Below are positions 33,297 through 41,479 of a stretch of DNA of 64,000 bases, one piece after another. The first letter of the stretch is position 1; the number at the start of each line of letters is the position of its first letter. The position numbers and the translations under genes were made by a program. A model generated the notes under the pieces. That model was given only the letters and a program-made list of their open reading frames with translations, was not told where the DNA came from and searched no databases. This DNA is from an uncultured Syntrophobacterales bacterium (lineage in GTDB: Bacteria; Desulfobacterota; Syntrophia; Syntrophales; UBA5619), in assembly GCA_903928915.1 (NCBI GenBank), contig CAIYSL010000139.1, positions 1 to 64,000 on the forward strand, given 5' to 3'.

Positions 33297-34403
33297 TCAG
33301 TTCCTGCGTCCCGACACGACGATGAGGTCGAAGGAGGATGACCAGGTAAGCGGCCGGGCCGCGGTGCCGCTCCCGAGCCGTTTTGCCATTGCCTCGCCGG
33401 CCGCGCGGTGTTCGCTTCCGTAGAACACGACGGTGGCGTCAAAATCGGACCGCGGGGCCTTGTCCACCGACTGGACCCGGTAGCCCATCTTGCCCAGTTT
33501 CGCCGACAGGGCCTTTGCCGAGGCGAGGTCTCCGTCGCCGGCGAGGACCTTGACCTTGAGGGATTGCGGGCGCGGCTTCGGCGCCGCCGGCGCGACGCGG
33601 CCGGCTTGCTTCGTCCCTGCGGCCGGTTTTTCTTCCTTGGGCGCCTCTTTCTTCGCCGGCGCCGGCGGAGGTTCCTTTGCAGCGCCCTGACCCTGCCCGC
33701 CCTCCTCGAATAGCTTCATCTGGAGGGCCAGGTCGTCCAGGGAGGGCACGTCCCGGCCCTTTGCCGCCGGCGCTTCCGGTTTGGCCTCCGGCTTCGCCTC
33801 CGCGGCTTTTTCCGGCAGATTTTCCGGTTCCTTTTTCCGCACTGACGCCGCCGAATCGGGTTTCCCGGCGGCGAGCTTCTGCTTCGCTTCGGCGATCTGT
33901 TTCATCACCTCGCTCGTATCCGCCGGTTTCTGGTCCTGCTCCTGCTCCTCCCCTTTGGCAGGGGGCTTGCGGACCGCCCGTTTCGGGGGCGGGGTCTTCT
34001 TGGCCGGTTTCGGCTTTTCCTTCTTCGCCGGCAGCAGCTCGACTTCCTTCAACGGGCGTTCCCGCTGCTGCGTTTCCTGGAGCAGCCGCATCTGCAGGTT
34101 CAGGTCTTCCACGGATCTGTTCAGGGCGGTGACCTGTTTATTCGCCTGGGCGATTTCGGCCTGCTGATCCGACAGGTCCTGCGTCAGCCGGGTGAGCTCC
34201 GCCTGCTGTTCGGCGAGCCGTTTCTGGTAGGCGGCCTTTTCCTTCTCCAGGGCCTGGGTCTGGTTCCAGAGGTCATCCTTGGACAGCTGGGCTTTCTGCT
34301 GCTCTTCGGGAGAGGATTCCCCGAACAGGGGGAGGCTCGCGCACCCCGCCGTTGTGATGAGCAGCAGGAACAGCGAGACAGCAAGCATCCTTCGCGTGGA
34401 CAT
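33297..34403 (-). CDS. coiled-coil lipoprotein with C-terminal LytR_C domain
   Basis: A 368-residue lipoprotein: signal RMLAVSLFLLLITTAGC, then a coiled coil over residues 30-95 (QTQALEKEKAAYQKRLAEQQ), a long Lys/Pro/Ala/Glu-rich low-complexity stretch (about 110-270), and a C-terminal domain (LKVKVLAGDGDLASAKALSAKLGKMGYRV to SFDLIVVSGR) that fits LytR_C. LytR_C is thought to bind cell-wall or glycan ligands. Chosen start is the ATG at 34403. It is a paralogue of the 34767-35405 gene and lies downstream of ddl in the same direction. Confidence 0.75.
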   Translation of the reverse strand: MSTRRMLAVSLFLLLITTAGCASLPLFGESSPEEQQKAQLSKDDLWNQTQALEKEKAAYQKRLAEQQAELTRLTQDLSDQQAEIAQANKQVTALNRSVEDLNLQMRLLQETQQRERPLKEVELLPAKKEKPKPAKKTPPPKRAVRKPPAKGEEQEQDQKPADTSEVMKQIAEAKQKLAAGKPDSAASVRKKEPENLPEKAAEAKPEAKPEAPAAKGRDVPSLDDLALQMKLFEEGGQGQGAAKEPPPAPAKKEAPKEEKPAAGTKQAGRVAPAAPKPRPQSLKVKVLAGDGDLASAKALSAKLGKMGYRVQSVDKAPRSDFDATVVFYGSEHRAAGEAMAKRLGSGTAARPLTWSSSFDLIVVSGRRN

Positions 34404-34766
34404 GGCGTACCTCCGAACGGGTTGTCGCAGGATTTCCCGGATGCCGGGCGGTTTCGTCCGGGATAAACACCCGAACGTCACCGCCGCGGGGCAGGGCGCG
34501 GGTTCCCACGGGATGCGCCCCTTCCCGGCAGCGGGGAAACCGTACCGGCCGCCGGGGCCTGACGGCTTGGGGAAAGGGTACGAAGAACGGTCGCGTAAGT
34601 CAATAGTTTTCTCGGGAAGTTGTCACCGAAAGGAGAAATCGGCGGGACAAAAGCGGCAACGGGAATCGCTGCCGGAGGCTGCCGCCGCAGCGCGAAGGCG
34701 GAATGAGTAAACGAAAACGGCGGCCCGCGCCCGCCCTCCGATCCCCGGCAGCAACGGCGGTCTCCC
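34404..34766. other. intergenic region between the two LytR_C lipoprotein genes
   Basis: About 360 bases with no coding signal. It holds the promoter at 34575-34603 for the downstream gene and a roughly 170-base 5' leader after it. From 34604 to 34766 nothing else could be recognised. Confidence 0.5.
34575..34603 (-). promoter_or_regulatory. sigma70-type promoter of the larger LytR_C lipoprotein gene
   Basis: Minus strand TTGACT (34603-34598), 17 bases, TACCCT (34580-34575). The leader to the ATG at 34403 is about 165 bases, long enough to hold control elements, though none was seen. Confidence 0.55.
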
Positions 34767-35405
34767 TCAGGGCCTCCGTCCCGAGACGACCACGAGGTTG
34801 AACACCGACCGCCAGGTGCGGGGCTTGAGGACGACCCCCGTGCCGAGCCGTTTCGCCATCACGGCGGCGTCCTTCTTGCTGCCGGGACCGTAGAAGATCG
34901 TCGTCAGCTTGTAGTCCCACCGGCGCGCCAGGTCGGTGCCCTCGATCCGGTATCCCATCCCCTCCAGCTTTTTGGCCAGCCGGTGGGCAGCGGCGATCTT
35001 CCCGTTGCCGGCGAGGACCTTGATCAGCAGCTGCTTGCCCTGCGGGGCGGCCTTCTGCGGCGGCTGGGGCGCCGGTTCCGGCGGTTGCTTCAGCTGGTTG
35101 TTCAGGGCTTCGACGGTCTTGTTCAACTCCACGAACCGTCCGTCCGCCTGGGCCGTTTCATTCTGCCAGTAGGCCAGCTCCTTCTTGACCCGGGCGATTT
35201 CCGCCTCCTGGTCGGCGAGCTGCTTCCGGGCCGCGGCCTTTTCCCGCTCCAGCGCCTGCGTCTGATCCCAGAGCTCGTCTTTGGTCGCCTGAAATTTCTG
35301 CATCTCCTCGGGCGAGCTGTTGTCTATCGACCGGAACAGCGAACACGCGGGCGTCATCGCCAGAAGCGCGATCATCAGGGCCGCGATCATCGTTCGTCGG
35401 AGCAT
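34767..35405 (-). CDS. short coiled-coil lipoprotein with LytR_C domain
   Basis: A 212-residue lipoprotein: signal TMIAALMIALLAMTPAC, coiled coil (TQALEREKAAARKQLADQEAEI), proline-rich hinge (QPPEPAPQPPQKAAP) and LytR_C (LLIKVLAGNGKIAAAHRLAKKLEGMGYRI to VFNLVVVSGR). It shares the SSPEE-QK-Q--KD-LW-QTQALE segment and the domain plan with the larger neighbour, so the two arose by duplication. It sits 72 bases after ddl. A periplasmic scaffold near peptidoglycan is a reasonable guess. Confidence 0.75.
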   Translation of the reverse strand: MLRRTMIAALMIALLAMTPACSLFRSIDNSSPEEMQKFQATKDELWDQTQALEREKAAARKQLADQEAEIARVKKELAYWQNETAQADGRFVELNKTVEALNNQLKQPPEPAPQPPQKAAPQGKQLLIKVLAGNGKIAAAHRLAKKLEGMGYRIEGTDLARRWDYKLTTIFYGPGSKKDAAVMAKRLGTGVVLKPRTWRSVFNLVVVSGRRP

Positions 35406-35477
35406 CGGGTACCTCCTCTGCCGTGTCTCGTACTAGTATCGGCGGATTCCCCGCATTTCTGTAGCGGGCAATCCGCC

Positions 35478-36533
35478 CTACAGCGGTCCGTTCTTCTGCC
35501 GGTGGATCACCAGCGCGTTTTCGATCAGCCTGCCGATGACCATCGCCGGGAGCATCCCCGCGCAGGCCGCCTGCTCGAAGAAGAACGACGAGGGGGCCAT
35601 GCCGGAGGCGGAGTTGGGGTCCGTGATCAGGATGCGGCCGTCCGGCAGATAGAACCCGTCGATCCGGCCGTAGGACCGGAACCCCAGGGCCACGAAGGCG
35701 CGCACTGCCTCGCGCTTGATCGCCTCCAGGGCGTCGGCCGGGATGCCCCGGGGCGGGGTGAACTTGCGGCAGCGGCCGGGCATGTACTTGTCGTCGTAGG
35801 TGAAGTAATCGCTCTGGGGGGTGATCTCGGTGAGCTCCAGGGCGCGCGGCTCCCCCTCCTCCTCCAGGATGATGGAGGAGAACTCCTTCCCCCGCAGATA
35901 CTCCTCGACGAGGACGGCCCGGTCCCACCGGAGCGCCTCCTCGACGCCGCGGACCAGGGCCTCCGCGTCGCGGACCAGGGTGACGCCGATGCTCGAGCCC
36001 TCCCGCGGGGGCTTGGTGAACAGCGGGAACCCGAACCGGTCGGCCAGGGCCTTCGCGGTCGCTCCGCGCTCCGTGCGCCACTGCTCCTCGCGGACCAGGA
36101 CGCTCGCCGGGACGCCGATCCCGGCGGCCCGGAGGATCGCCTGCTGGATGTGCTTGTCCATGCCCAGTGCAGAGGCGAGGACGCCGGGGCCGGTGTAGGG
36201 GAGGCCGAGCAGCTCGAGGAGCCCCTGGACGCAGCCGTCCTCGCCGTATTTCCCGTGCAGCGAGATAAAGGCGAAGTCGATCTCATCCCGGAGCCCCTCG
36301 TAGGAGATCCGCCGTGCCTCGGCCTCCAGCCGCTCGGAGATGTCCTTCGTCGTGTTCTGGGAGATGAGCTGCCAGGGGATCGCCCAGAGCCGCCCTCCGT
36401 CGTCCATGAAGATCGCCCGGGGATCGTACGCCTCCCGGTCGAGGTTGTCGAACACGTTCCTGCCGCTGTTGAGGGAGACCTCCCGTTCCGACGACATCCC
36501 CCCCAGGATCACCCCCACCCGCAATTTTTCCAT
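35478..36533 (-). CDS. ddl: D-alanine-D-alanine ligase-type ATP-grasp enzyme
   Basis: A 351-residue ATP-grasp ligase with Ddl features: VGVILGGMSSEREVSLNSG (the SEREVSL glutamate and serine), LHGKYGEDGCVQGLLELLG, YTGPG and TKPPREGSSIGV. The usual metal-site stretch E-x-N-x-x-P-G-M-T is changed to TDPNSASGMAP: the Mg-ligand glutamate is aspartate and the Pro-Gly is Ser-Gly. It may make a variant dipeptide or depsipeptide. It lies after the alanine racemase gene in the same direction, supporting a role in peptidoglycan precursors. The ATG at 36533 has GAAGGA in front. Confidence 0.8.
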   Translation of the reverse strand: MEKLRVGVILGGMSSEREVSLNSGRNVFDNLDREAYDPRAIFMDDGGRLWAIPWQLISQNTTKDISERLEAEARRISYEGLRDEIDFAFISLHGKYGEDGCVQGLLELLGLPYTGPGVLASALGMDKHIQQAILRAAGIGVPASVLVREEQWRTERGATAKALADRFGFPLFTKPPREGSSIGVTLVRDAEALVRGVEEALRWDRAVLVEEYLRGKEFSSIILEEEGEPRALELTEITPQSDYFTYDDKYMPGRCRKFTPPRGIPADALEAIKREAVRAFVALGFRSYGRIDGFYLPDGRILITDPNSASGMAPSSFFFEQAACAGMLPAMVIGRLIENALVIHRQKNGPL

Positions 36534-36633
36534 TCCTTCAGTACCTTTTCTTTCCCGTATTACGTCACCGGCAGCCTGCCGGAAAATGGAAACAACTCCT
36601 CTATCCTTTTTCCCCGCTACACTCCCCCCACCC

Positions 36634-36825
36634 AATGAGGGAAACGAGGTTTGTCAGGGGGCGATTTGGAGATTTTTCCGGGCCACCGTGCCGCCGCAGC
36701 GGAGCGTCCGCCGGGAAAACTGTCTGAGCGCCTGCAAGGCGCGAGTTTTTTCCCGGCAGCACAGCGAGGACGAGCACGGTCGGAAAAAGATCCTGAGCCC
36801 CCCTGACAAGCCCCGTTTCCCCATT
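36634..36825. repeat. 192-bp long imperfect palindrome between alr and ddl
   Basis: Outer arms 36634-36661 and 36799-36825 match in inverted orientation (AATG-GGGAAACG-GG-TTGTCAGGGGG, about 24 of 27). Inner arms CCGGGAAAAC (36711-36720) and GTTTTTTCCCGG (36745-36756) pair, and the tip is GCGCCT-GCA-AGGCGC (36728-36742). Intermediate arms are partly paired. The whole folds as one long hairpin in DNA or RNA. It fills nearly all of the 300 bases between the racemase stop and the ligase start. It could be a MITE-like element, an RNase III site or an attenuator for ddl. Confidence 0.65.
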
Positions 36826-36833
36826 CCTACCCC

Positions 36834-38792
36834 TCACAACTCCCAGATGAACGTCACGCCGCTCGTGGGGAAGATCCAGGCGTCGTTGCCGAGCCTCAGC
36901 GTGACCGATTTCCCCTGCTCCCGGGTGACCTCCGGGTAGGGGTGCTTCCCGGCGAAGAACCCGATGTCCCGGACGTTCTTGATCCCCGTCCCGTCGTACC
37001 GGAAGGAGATCTCCATCCCCCGGGTGGGATAGACCAGATACGCGGAGAACAGACCGTTGCTCTTGAGCTTCTTCGTCTCGATCTCGATCGCCATCCGGAC
37101 CTGGCGGTTGAGCCTCCCGGCGAGTTCCTCCGCCCCGCACCAGACCTCGAACCCCCGCGCGGTGCTCTCCGCCCGGACGATCGGGACGTCCGCGCCGTCG
37201 ACCTGCACGCGGTTCACCCGGAAATCCCGCTCCGCCGCCAGGTGCGCGCCGCCGTTGAGCAGCCAGCGGTACTCGCACCGCTTGTCCGCGAAGAACGAGG
37301 CGAGCTGCTCGTTGTCCTTGGCGCAGCCGATCAGAAAGCGGGCGTTCCGGAGGGCCTTCGTATACTCCGCCCGGGTCGTTACCTTGAAGTAGTCCTGCCG
37401 GACCTGCGCGTCGGGCTCTTCTGCGGGGGTGAACTCGGTCACCCGGATTGCGTACGTAAAGTCGTCGCGCAGCTCCAGCTGCCGGTCCTCCTTGCCGAAG
37501 AGGGTCTCGAACATCTCGTAGTAGATCGCGTCGCCGAGCTCCTCGTTGCGGGCCCGCGTCTGGAAGCAGTGGCGGACGATGCTGTCGATCCGGGCGATCG
37601 ACTTCTCCTCGTCGGGGATGAAGATGCGCCTCAGCCGCGGCTCCACCCGGCCGGCCCGCCCCTTGTGGAGGAAAACCCGCGGCGCCCGCTTCCCCAGGGC
37701 GCAGAGGATCTCGTAGCTGATCGAGCGGACCTTCGCGGCGATCTCGTCGGCGGTGATCCCTTCGCTCCCCTGTTCCCCCATCAGGACCGCCTCGTCGCCG
37801 ATGGCGCACTCGGGGATGTGGCTCACGTCGAGGGTGCACATGTCCATGGAGATCCGGCCGGCGATCGGGGCGCGCCTCCCCCGGATCAGCGCCTCCCCCT
37901 GGTTGGAGAGCAGCCAGCCGAACCCGTCGCCGTAACCCACCGGGAGCGTGGCGATCCGGGTGGGGCGCCGGGTGATGTACGTGCGGCCGTAGCCGATGCT
38001 GTACCCCGCGGGGAACTCCTTGACGAGCACGACCCGGGTCTTGAAGCTCATCACCGGGCTGAGGGCCGCCTTCGGCCGGGTCTCCGGGGAGGGATAGATC
38101 CCGTAGGACATGATCCCCGGCCGCACCATGTCGAGGCAGTACTGGGGGTAGTTCAGGATGGCGCCGCTGTTGGCGATGTGGCGGAGCGGGATCGCGAGCC
38201 CTTGCCCGGCCAGCGTGGCCAGGATCTCCTGGAAGGAGCGCCACTGCTGATCGTTGTAGGAGGAGGGGATCTCGCTCTCCGCGAAGTGGGTGAAGACCCC
38301 CTCGACGCAAAGGTTGGCAAGGCCGGCGATCTCGCCGATGATCCGGCAGGCCTCTGTCTGCATCGTCCCGCCCCGGCCCATCCCCGTGTCCACCTCGCAG
38401 TGGATCGGCGTCCGGACCCCGGCCTTTTTCGCCCGCTTCTGGAGCTCCCGGGCGAACCCGATGTCGGAGACCGAGGGGGTGAGCGTGTACTTGATGATCT
38501 GGTCGATCTCGGAGCCGGTGGCCGGGGAGAGGATGACGACCGGGGCGGTGATCCCGCTCACCCGGAGCTGCACCCCCTCGTCGGCGTTCGCCACGCCCAG
38601 GCAGGCGGCGCCGTTTTCGATCGCCGCGTTGGAGATCTCGATCGCGCCGTGGCCGTAGGCGTCCGCCTTGACCACCTGCATGATCTTCACCTCCGGCCCC
38701 ACCAGCCGCCGCATCTCCGCCCAGTTCGCGGCGAAGCTGCCGAGGTCCACCTCGACCCAGTTCCGGTATCCCTGCTGCTCCTTCTGCGTCAT
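36834..38792 (-). CDS. alr: alanine racemase with an extra C-terminal domain
   Basis: A 652-residue protein. Residues 1-383 are a complete PLP alanine racemase: PLP lysine K42 (VVKADAYGHG), second catalytic tyrosine Y268 (SIGYGRTY), PGIMSYG and GRISMDM. It makes D-alanine for peptidoglycan. Ordinary Alr ends near residue 370-380; here about 270 residues follow (from LRRIFIPDEEKSIARID to TSGVTFIWEL) that I do not recognise. They include EVWCGAEELAGRLNRQVRMA and KSNGLFSAYLVYPTRGM and look like a mixed alpha/beta domain without membrane helices or signal. The fusion is in one open frame. Confidence 0.85.
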   Translation of the reverse strand: MTQKEQQGYRNWVEVDLGSFAANWAEMRRLVGPEVKIMQVVKADAYGHGAIEISNAAIENGAACLGVANADEGVQLRVSGITAPVVILSPATGSEIDQIIKYTLTPSVSDIGFARELQKRAKKAGVRTPIHCEVDTGMGRGGTMQTEACRIIGEIAGLANLCVEGVFTHFAESEIPSSYNDQQWRSFQEILATLAGQGLAIPLRHIANSGAILNYPQYCLDMVRPGIMSYGIYPSPETRPKAALSPVMSFKTRVVLVKEFPAGYSIGYGRTYITRRPTRIATLPVGYGDGFGWLLSNQGEALIRGRRAPIAGRISMDMCTLDVSHIPECAIGDEAVLMGEQGSEGITADEIAAKVRSISYEILCALGKRAPRVFLHKGRAGRVEPRLRRIFIPDEEKSIARIDSIVRHCFQTRARNEELGDAIYYEMFETLFGKEDRQLELRDDFTYAIRVTEFTPAEEPDAQVRQDYFKVTTRAEYTKALRNARFLIGCAKDNEQLASFFADKRCEYRWLLNGGAHLAAERDFRVNRVQVDGADVPIVRAESTARGFEVWCGAEELAGRLNRQVRMAIEIETKKLKSNGLFSAYLVYPTRGMEISFRYDGTGIKNVRDIGFFAGKHPYPEVTREQGKSVTLRLGNDAWIFPTSGVTFIWEL

Positions 38793-38826
38793 TGCCTCGC
38801 GTTCCCTCGCCCCGCCCGGGGGCTCG

Positions 38827-41076
38827 TCATTTCTTCGTCAGCGTGAACACGCCGTCCCACTCCCCGGCGGGAGGGTTTGCCTGCAACTGGCGGCACCGCT
38901 CCAGGTACATCCGGCTGGGGACATCCTCGGGCCGCAGGCCGAGCACGGACTCGAAGGCGGCGATCGCCTCGTCCCAGCGGCCGGCGCGGTAGCGGTCGAG
39001 CGCCGCGGCGAAGCGGTCCGCGAAGTCGCTCCACGGGGCCGCGTCCTTCCGCTCACCCAGCAGCTCGAAGATCCGGACCGGGAGCTTCTTCCCCTTCACC
39101 CGGACCGCGTCGAGCTCGCGGCAGAAGAGCTCCCCCTTGACCATCTCGTGGGTGAACTCGCTGATGATGATGTTCGTCCCGTACTCCTTGTTGGTCCCCT
39201 CCAGGCGGGAGGCGAGGTTGACGTGGTCCCCCATGACGGTGTAGTCGAACCGCATCTCCGAGCCCATGTTCCCCACCACCATGTCGCCGCTGTTGATCCC
39301 GACGCCGATGTCCACGTCCGGCCGCCCCTCGGCCGCCCACTTCTCCCGGAGCCGGCGGAGCTCCGAAGTCATGCCGAGGGCGGTCCGGCAGGCCCGCAGC
39401 GCGTGGTCGGGCTGGTCGAGCGGCGCCCCGAACACCGCCATGATCGCGTCGCCGATGTACTTGTCCAGGAGGCCGTCGTACTTGAACACCACGTCGGTCA
39501 TCGCCGTCAGGTACTCGTTGAGCAGATGGACCAGCTCCTCCGGAGTGAGTTTCTCGGAGATCGAGGTGAACCCCCGGATGTCCGAGAACAGCACCGAGAG
39601 GTTCTTCCTGTCGCCGCCCAGCTTGAGTTTGGAGGGGTCCTTGAGGATCTCGTTCACCACCGAGGCGGTGAGGTAGTACTGGAAGGCGCCGCGGATCTTC
39701 TTCTTCTCCCGCTCCTCGGTGACGTACCGGTAGACCGTGATCCCCAGGTAGATCGCGAGCATCGTCAGGACCGGGTAGATCAGGTTCATCCAGAGGTTGA
39801 ACCGGACGAACAGCGCCGTGTTGACGACGACGAAGGAGCCGATCAGGGCGGCGCAGAGCGCGATGCCCGCCACGGCCTTCATCCGGGGGACGGCTATCCC
39901 CATGATCAGTCCCGCGGCGATGATCGTGAGCACGTCGAAGAACCGCGTCCAGCCCGAATGGATGAGAAAATTCCGGTGGAGGATGTTGTCGATCACGGTG
40001 GCGTGGATCTCGATCCCCGGGTAGACGGCGGAAAAGGGGGTGACCCGCATGTCGTACACCCCCGTGGCCGTGGCCCCGATCAGCACGATCTTCCCACGGA
40101 AATTTTCCGCCGCCAGCCTGCCGGCCAGGAGGTCGGAGACGGAGTAGTGGGGGATGGTCTTGGCCGGGCCGAGGTAGTTGACGAGCATCCTGCCGTGCTC
40201 GTCGGTGGGGATCGTCAGCTTGTCGAGCGTCACCCCGTCCGCGCCGTACTCGGCCAGGTTGAGCACGATCATCGGCCAGTTGAGGTACTGGACGACCAGC
40301 GACAGGGCCAGCGAGGCGTAGTAGTTGTCCCTAAACCTGATGGCCAGCGGCGACCAGCGGATGACGCCGTCGCTGTCCGGGAAGGAGTTGAAAAACCCGC
40401 TGTTCTCGGCGGCCTCCGAAAAGGCCGGGAGGTTCGGCTGGGCCGCGTGCGCCCGGACCAGGGGGGCTTCGCTGGCGTCCTTTTGGCTGCGGACCATCTG
40501 GTAGCGGGAATTGGCGATCTCCTTCTCCCCGGCGGCGAGCTGGTCCGCGGTCAGATGGGCCACCTCTTTGTCGGTGATGTGGAAGAAGTAGCCGAGGGTG
40601 ACGTTCCCGGCCTTTTCGATCGACCGGGCGAGGGCGGCATCGGTGTCGGCGAGCTTTTCCTTTGCCCGGAGCAGTCCCAAGAGCCGCGCATCCCCGATCC
40701 CCGCCTCCTTCGCCTCCCGGGAGAGCTCGGCCACGGTCCTGAGGCCGGAGTTCGTGTCCGGTTCGGCAAACACGATGTCGAACCCCACCGCCTTGGCGCC
40801 GTACCCCTTCAGGGCGTCTACCACCCGGGCGACGGTGGTGCGCGGCCAGGGCCACCGCCCCAGCTCGTTCAGGCTCCGCTCGTCGATGGCCACGATGCAG
40901 GTCTCGCCCCCGGCCGGGACGACCCCCCGGGAGACCATCCGGAGGTCCAGGGCCTTGAGCTCCATGAACCTCAGGAAGGGGGCGTCGACGAAAAACAGCA
41001 CGATGGCCAGGATGATCACCGCCAGGGCGATCTTCAGCGGCGTCACGGCCAGTATCTTCTGCAAGCGTGCCTTCAC
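38827..41076 (-). CDS. CHASE2-domain adenylate/guanylate cyclase
   Basis: A 749-residue membrane protein. An N-terminal helix (LKIALAVIILAIVLFFVDAPF) is followed by a periplasmic CHASE2 sensor (CIVAIDERSLNELGRWPWPRT, IVLIGATATGVYD), three membrane helices around residues 355-425, and a class III cyclase domain with metal aspartates in LFSDIRGFTSISE and GDAIMAVFG and a lysine in DKYIGDA as in adenylate cyclases. A TPR-like tail closes the protein. Start is a GTG at 41076 preceded by GGGAG. It is first in the block that continues into alr, 34 bases on. Confidence 0.88.
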   Translation of the reverse strand: MKARLQKILAVTPLKIALAVIILAIVLFFVDAPFLRFMELKALDLRMVSRGVVPAGGETCIVAIDERSLNELGRWPWPRTTVARVVDALKGYGAKAVGFDIVFAEPDTNSGLRTVAELSREAKEAGIGDARLLGLLRAKEKLADTDAALARSIEKAGNVTLGYFFHITDKEVAHLTADQLAAGEKEIANSRYQMVRSQKDASEAPLVRAHAAQPNLPAFSEAAENSGFFNSFPDSDGVIRWSPLAIRFRDNYYASLALSLVVQYLNWPMIVLNLAEYGADGVTLDKLTIPTDEHGRMLVNYLGPAKTIPHYSVSDLLAGRLAAENFRGKIVLIGATATGVYDMRVTPFSAVYPGIEIHATVIDNILHRNFLIHSGWTRFFDVLTIIAAGLIMGIAVPRMKAVAGIALCAALIGSFVVVNTALFVRFNLWMNLIYPVLTMLAIYLGITVYRYVTEEREKKKIRGAFQYYLTASVVNEILKDPSKLKLGGDRKNLSVLFSDIRGFTSISEKLTPEELVHLLNEYLTAMTDVVFKYDGLLDKYIGDAIMAVFGAPLDQPDHALRACRTALGMTSELRRLREKWAAEGRPDVDIGVGINSGDMVVGNMGSEMRFDYTVMGDHVNLASRLEGTNKEYGTNIIISEFTHEMVKGELFCRELDAVRVKGKKLPVRIFELLGERKDAAPWSDFADRFAAALDRYRAGRWDEAIAAFESVLGLRPEDVPSRMYLERCRQLQANPPAGEWDGVFTLTKK

Positions 41077-41105
41077 GAACGGGCTCCCGGGGCTAAGTTC
41101 CGGGA

Positions 41106-41133
41106 ATCATACCAGAGAAACCCCGCAAGTCAA
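41106..41133 (-). promoter_or_regulatory. sigma70-type promoter of the CHASE2 cyclase/alr block
   Basis: Minus strand TTGACT (41133-41128), 16 bases, TATGAT (41111-41106), close to consensus; leader about 25 bases. Confidence 0.65.
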
Positions 41134-41258
41134 GGCAAATGCGGTACGTAGATTTGCCCCCTGTCCCCGGCTGCACCCCGCCGGAACGGGGGCGACCTGT
41201 TTCCGGTTCCGTCAGGGGGGACATGCTTATCGTGCCTGAACGGCGGTGCATGAAAATC

Positions 41259-41287
41259 TTGACAAGGACGAAGGGTTGCGATAGATA
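41259..41287 (+). promoter_or_regulatory. sigma70-type promoter of the tRNA-Thr gene
   Basis: TTGACA (41259-41264), 17 bases, TAGATA (41282-41287), about 43 bases upstream of the tRNA 5' end. Confidence 0.65.
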
Positions 41288-41330
41288 GTCAAACCTTCCA
41301 CGGGTGCATGCCCGTCGACGGATAAAAAAA

Positions 41331-41406
41331 GCCGATGTAGCTCAGACGGTAGAGCAGCTGATTCGTAATCAGCAGGTCAGCAGTTCGATCCTGCTCATCG
41401 GCTCCA
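41331..41406 (+). tRNA. tRNA-Thr (anticodon CGU)
   Basis: A full cloverleaf: acceptor GCCGATG/CATCGGC, D arm GCTC/GAGC, anticodon stem GCTGA/TCAGC with loop TTCGTAA (anticodon CGT), variable AGGTC, T arm AGCAG/CTGCT with loop TTCGATC. Discriminator T and an encoded CCA follow. Confidence 0.95.
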
Positions 41407-41414
41407 GCACACAG

Positions 41415-41448
41415 ACGAGGGGCTGACCCGATGCGGTCAGCCCCTCGT
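41415..41448 (+). terminator. strong hairpin terminator after tRNA-Thr
   Basis: ACGAGGGGCTGACC and GGTCAGCCCCTCGT form a perfect 14-bp stem with loop CGATGC, followed by TCGTT. It starts nine bases after the CCA end. Confidence 0.8.
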
Positions 41449-41479
41449 TCGTTCAGATCCCCCAGGCCCCTCGGTGCCC

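Noticed and set aside
36711-36756. Simple Rho-independent terminator for alr
   Set aside because: The hairpin with a T-run is only the tip of a much larger inverted repeat. In the alr direction (minus strand) the T-run would also lie inside the stem, not after it.
38668-41151. An 827-codon plus-strand open frame
   Set aside because: Antisense to the CHASE2 cyclase, whose domains are unmistakable.
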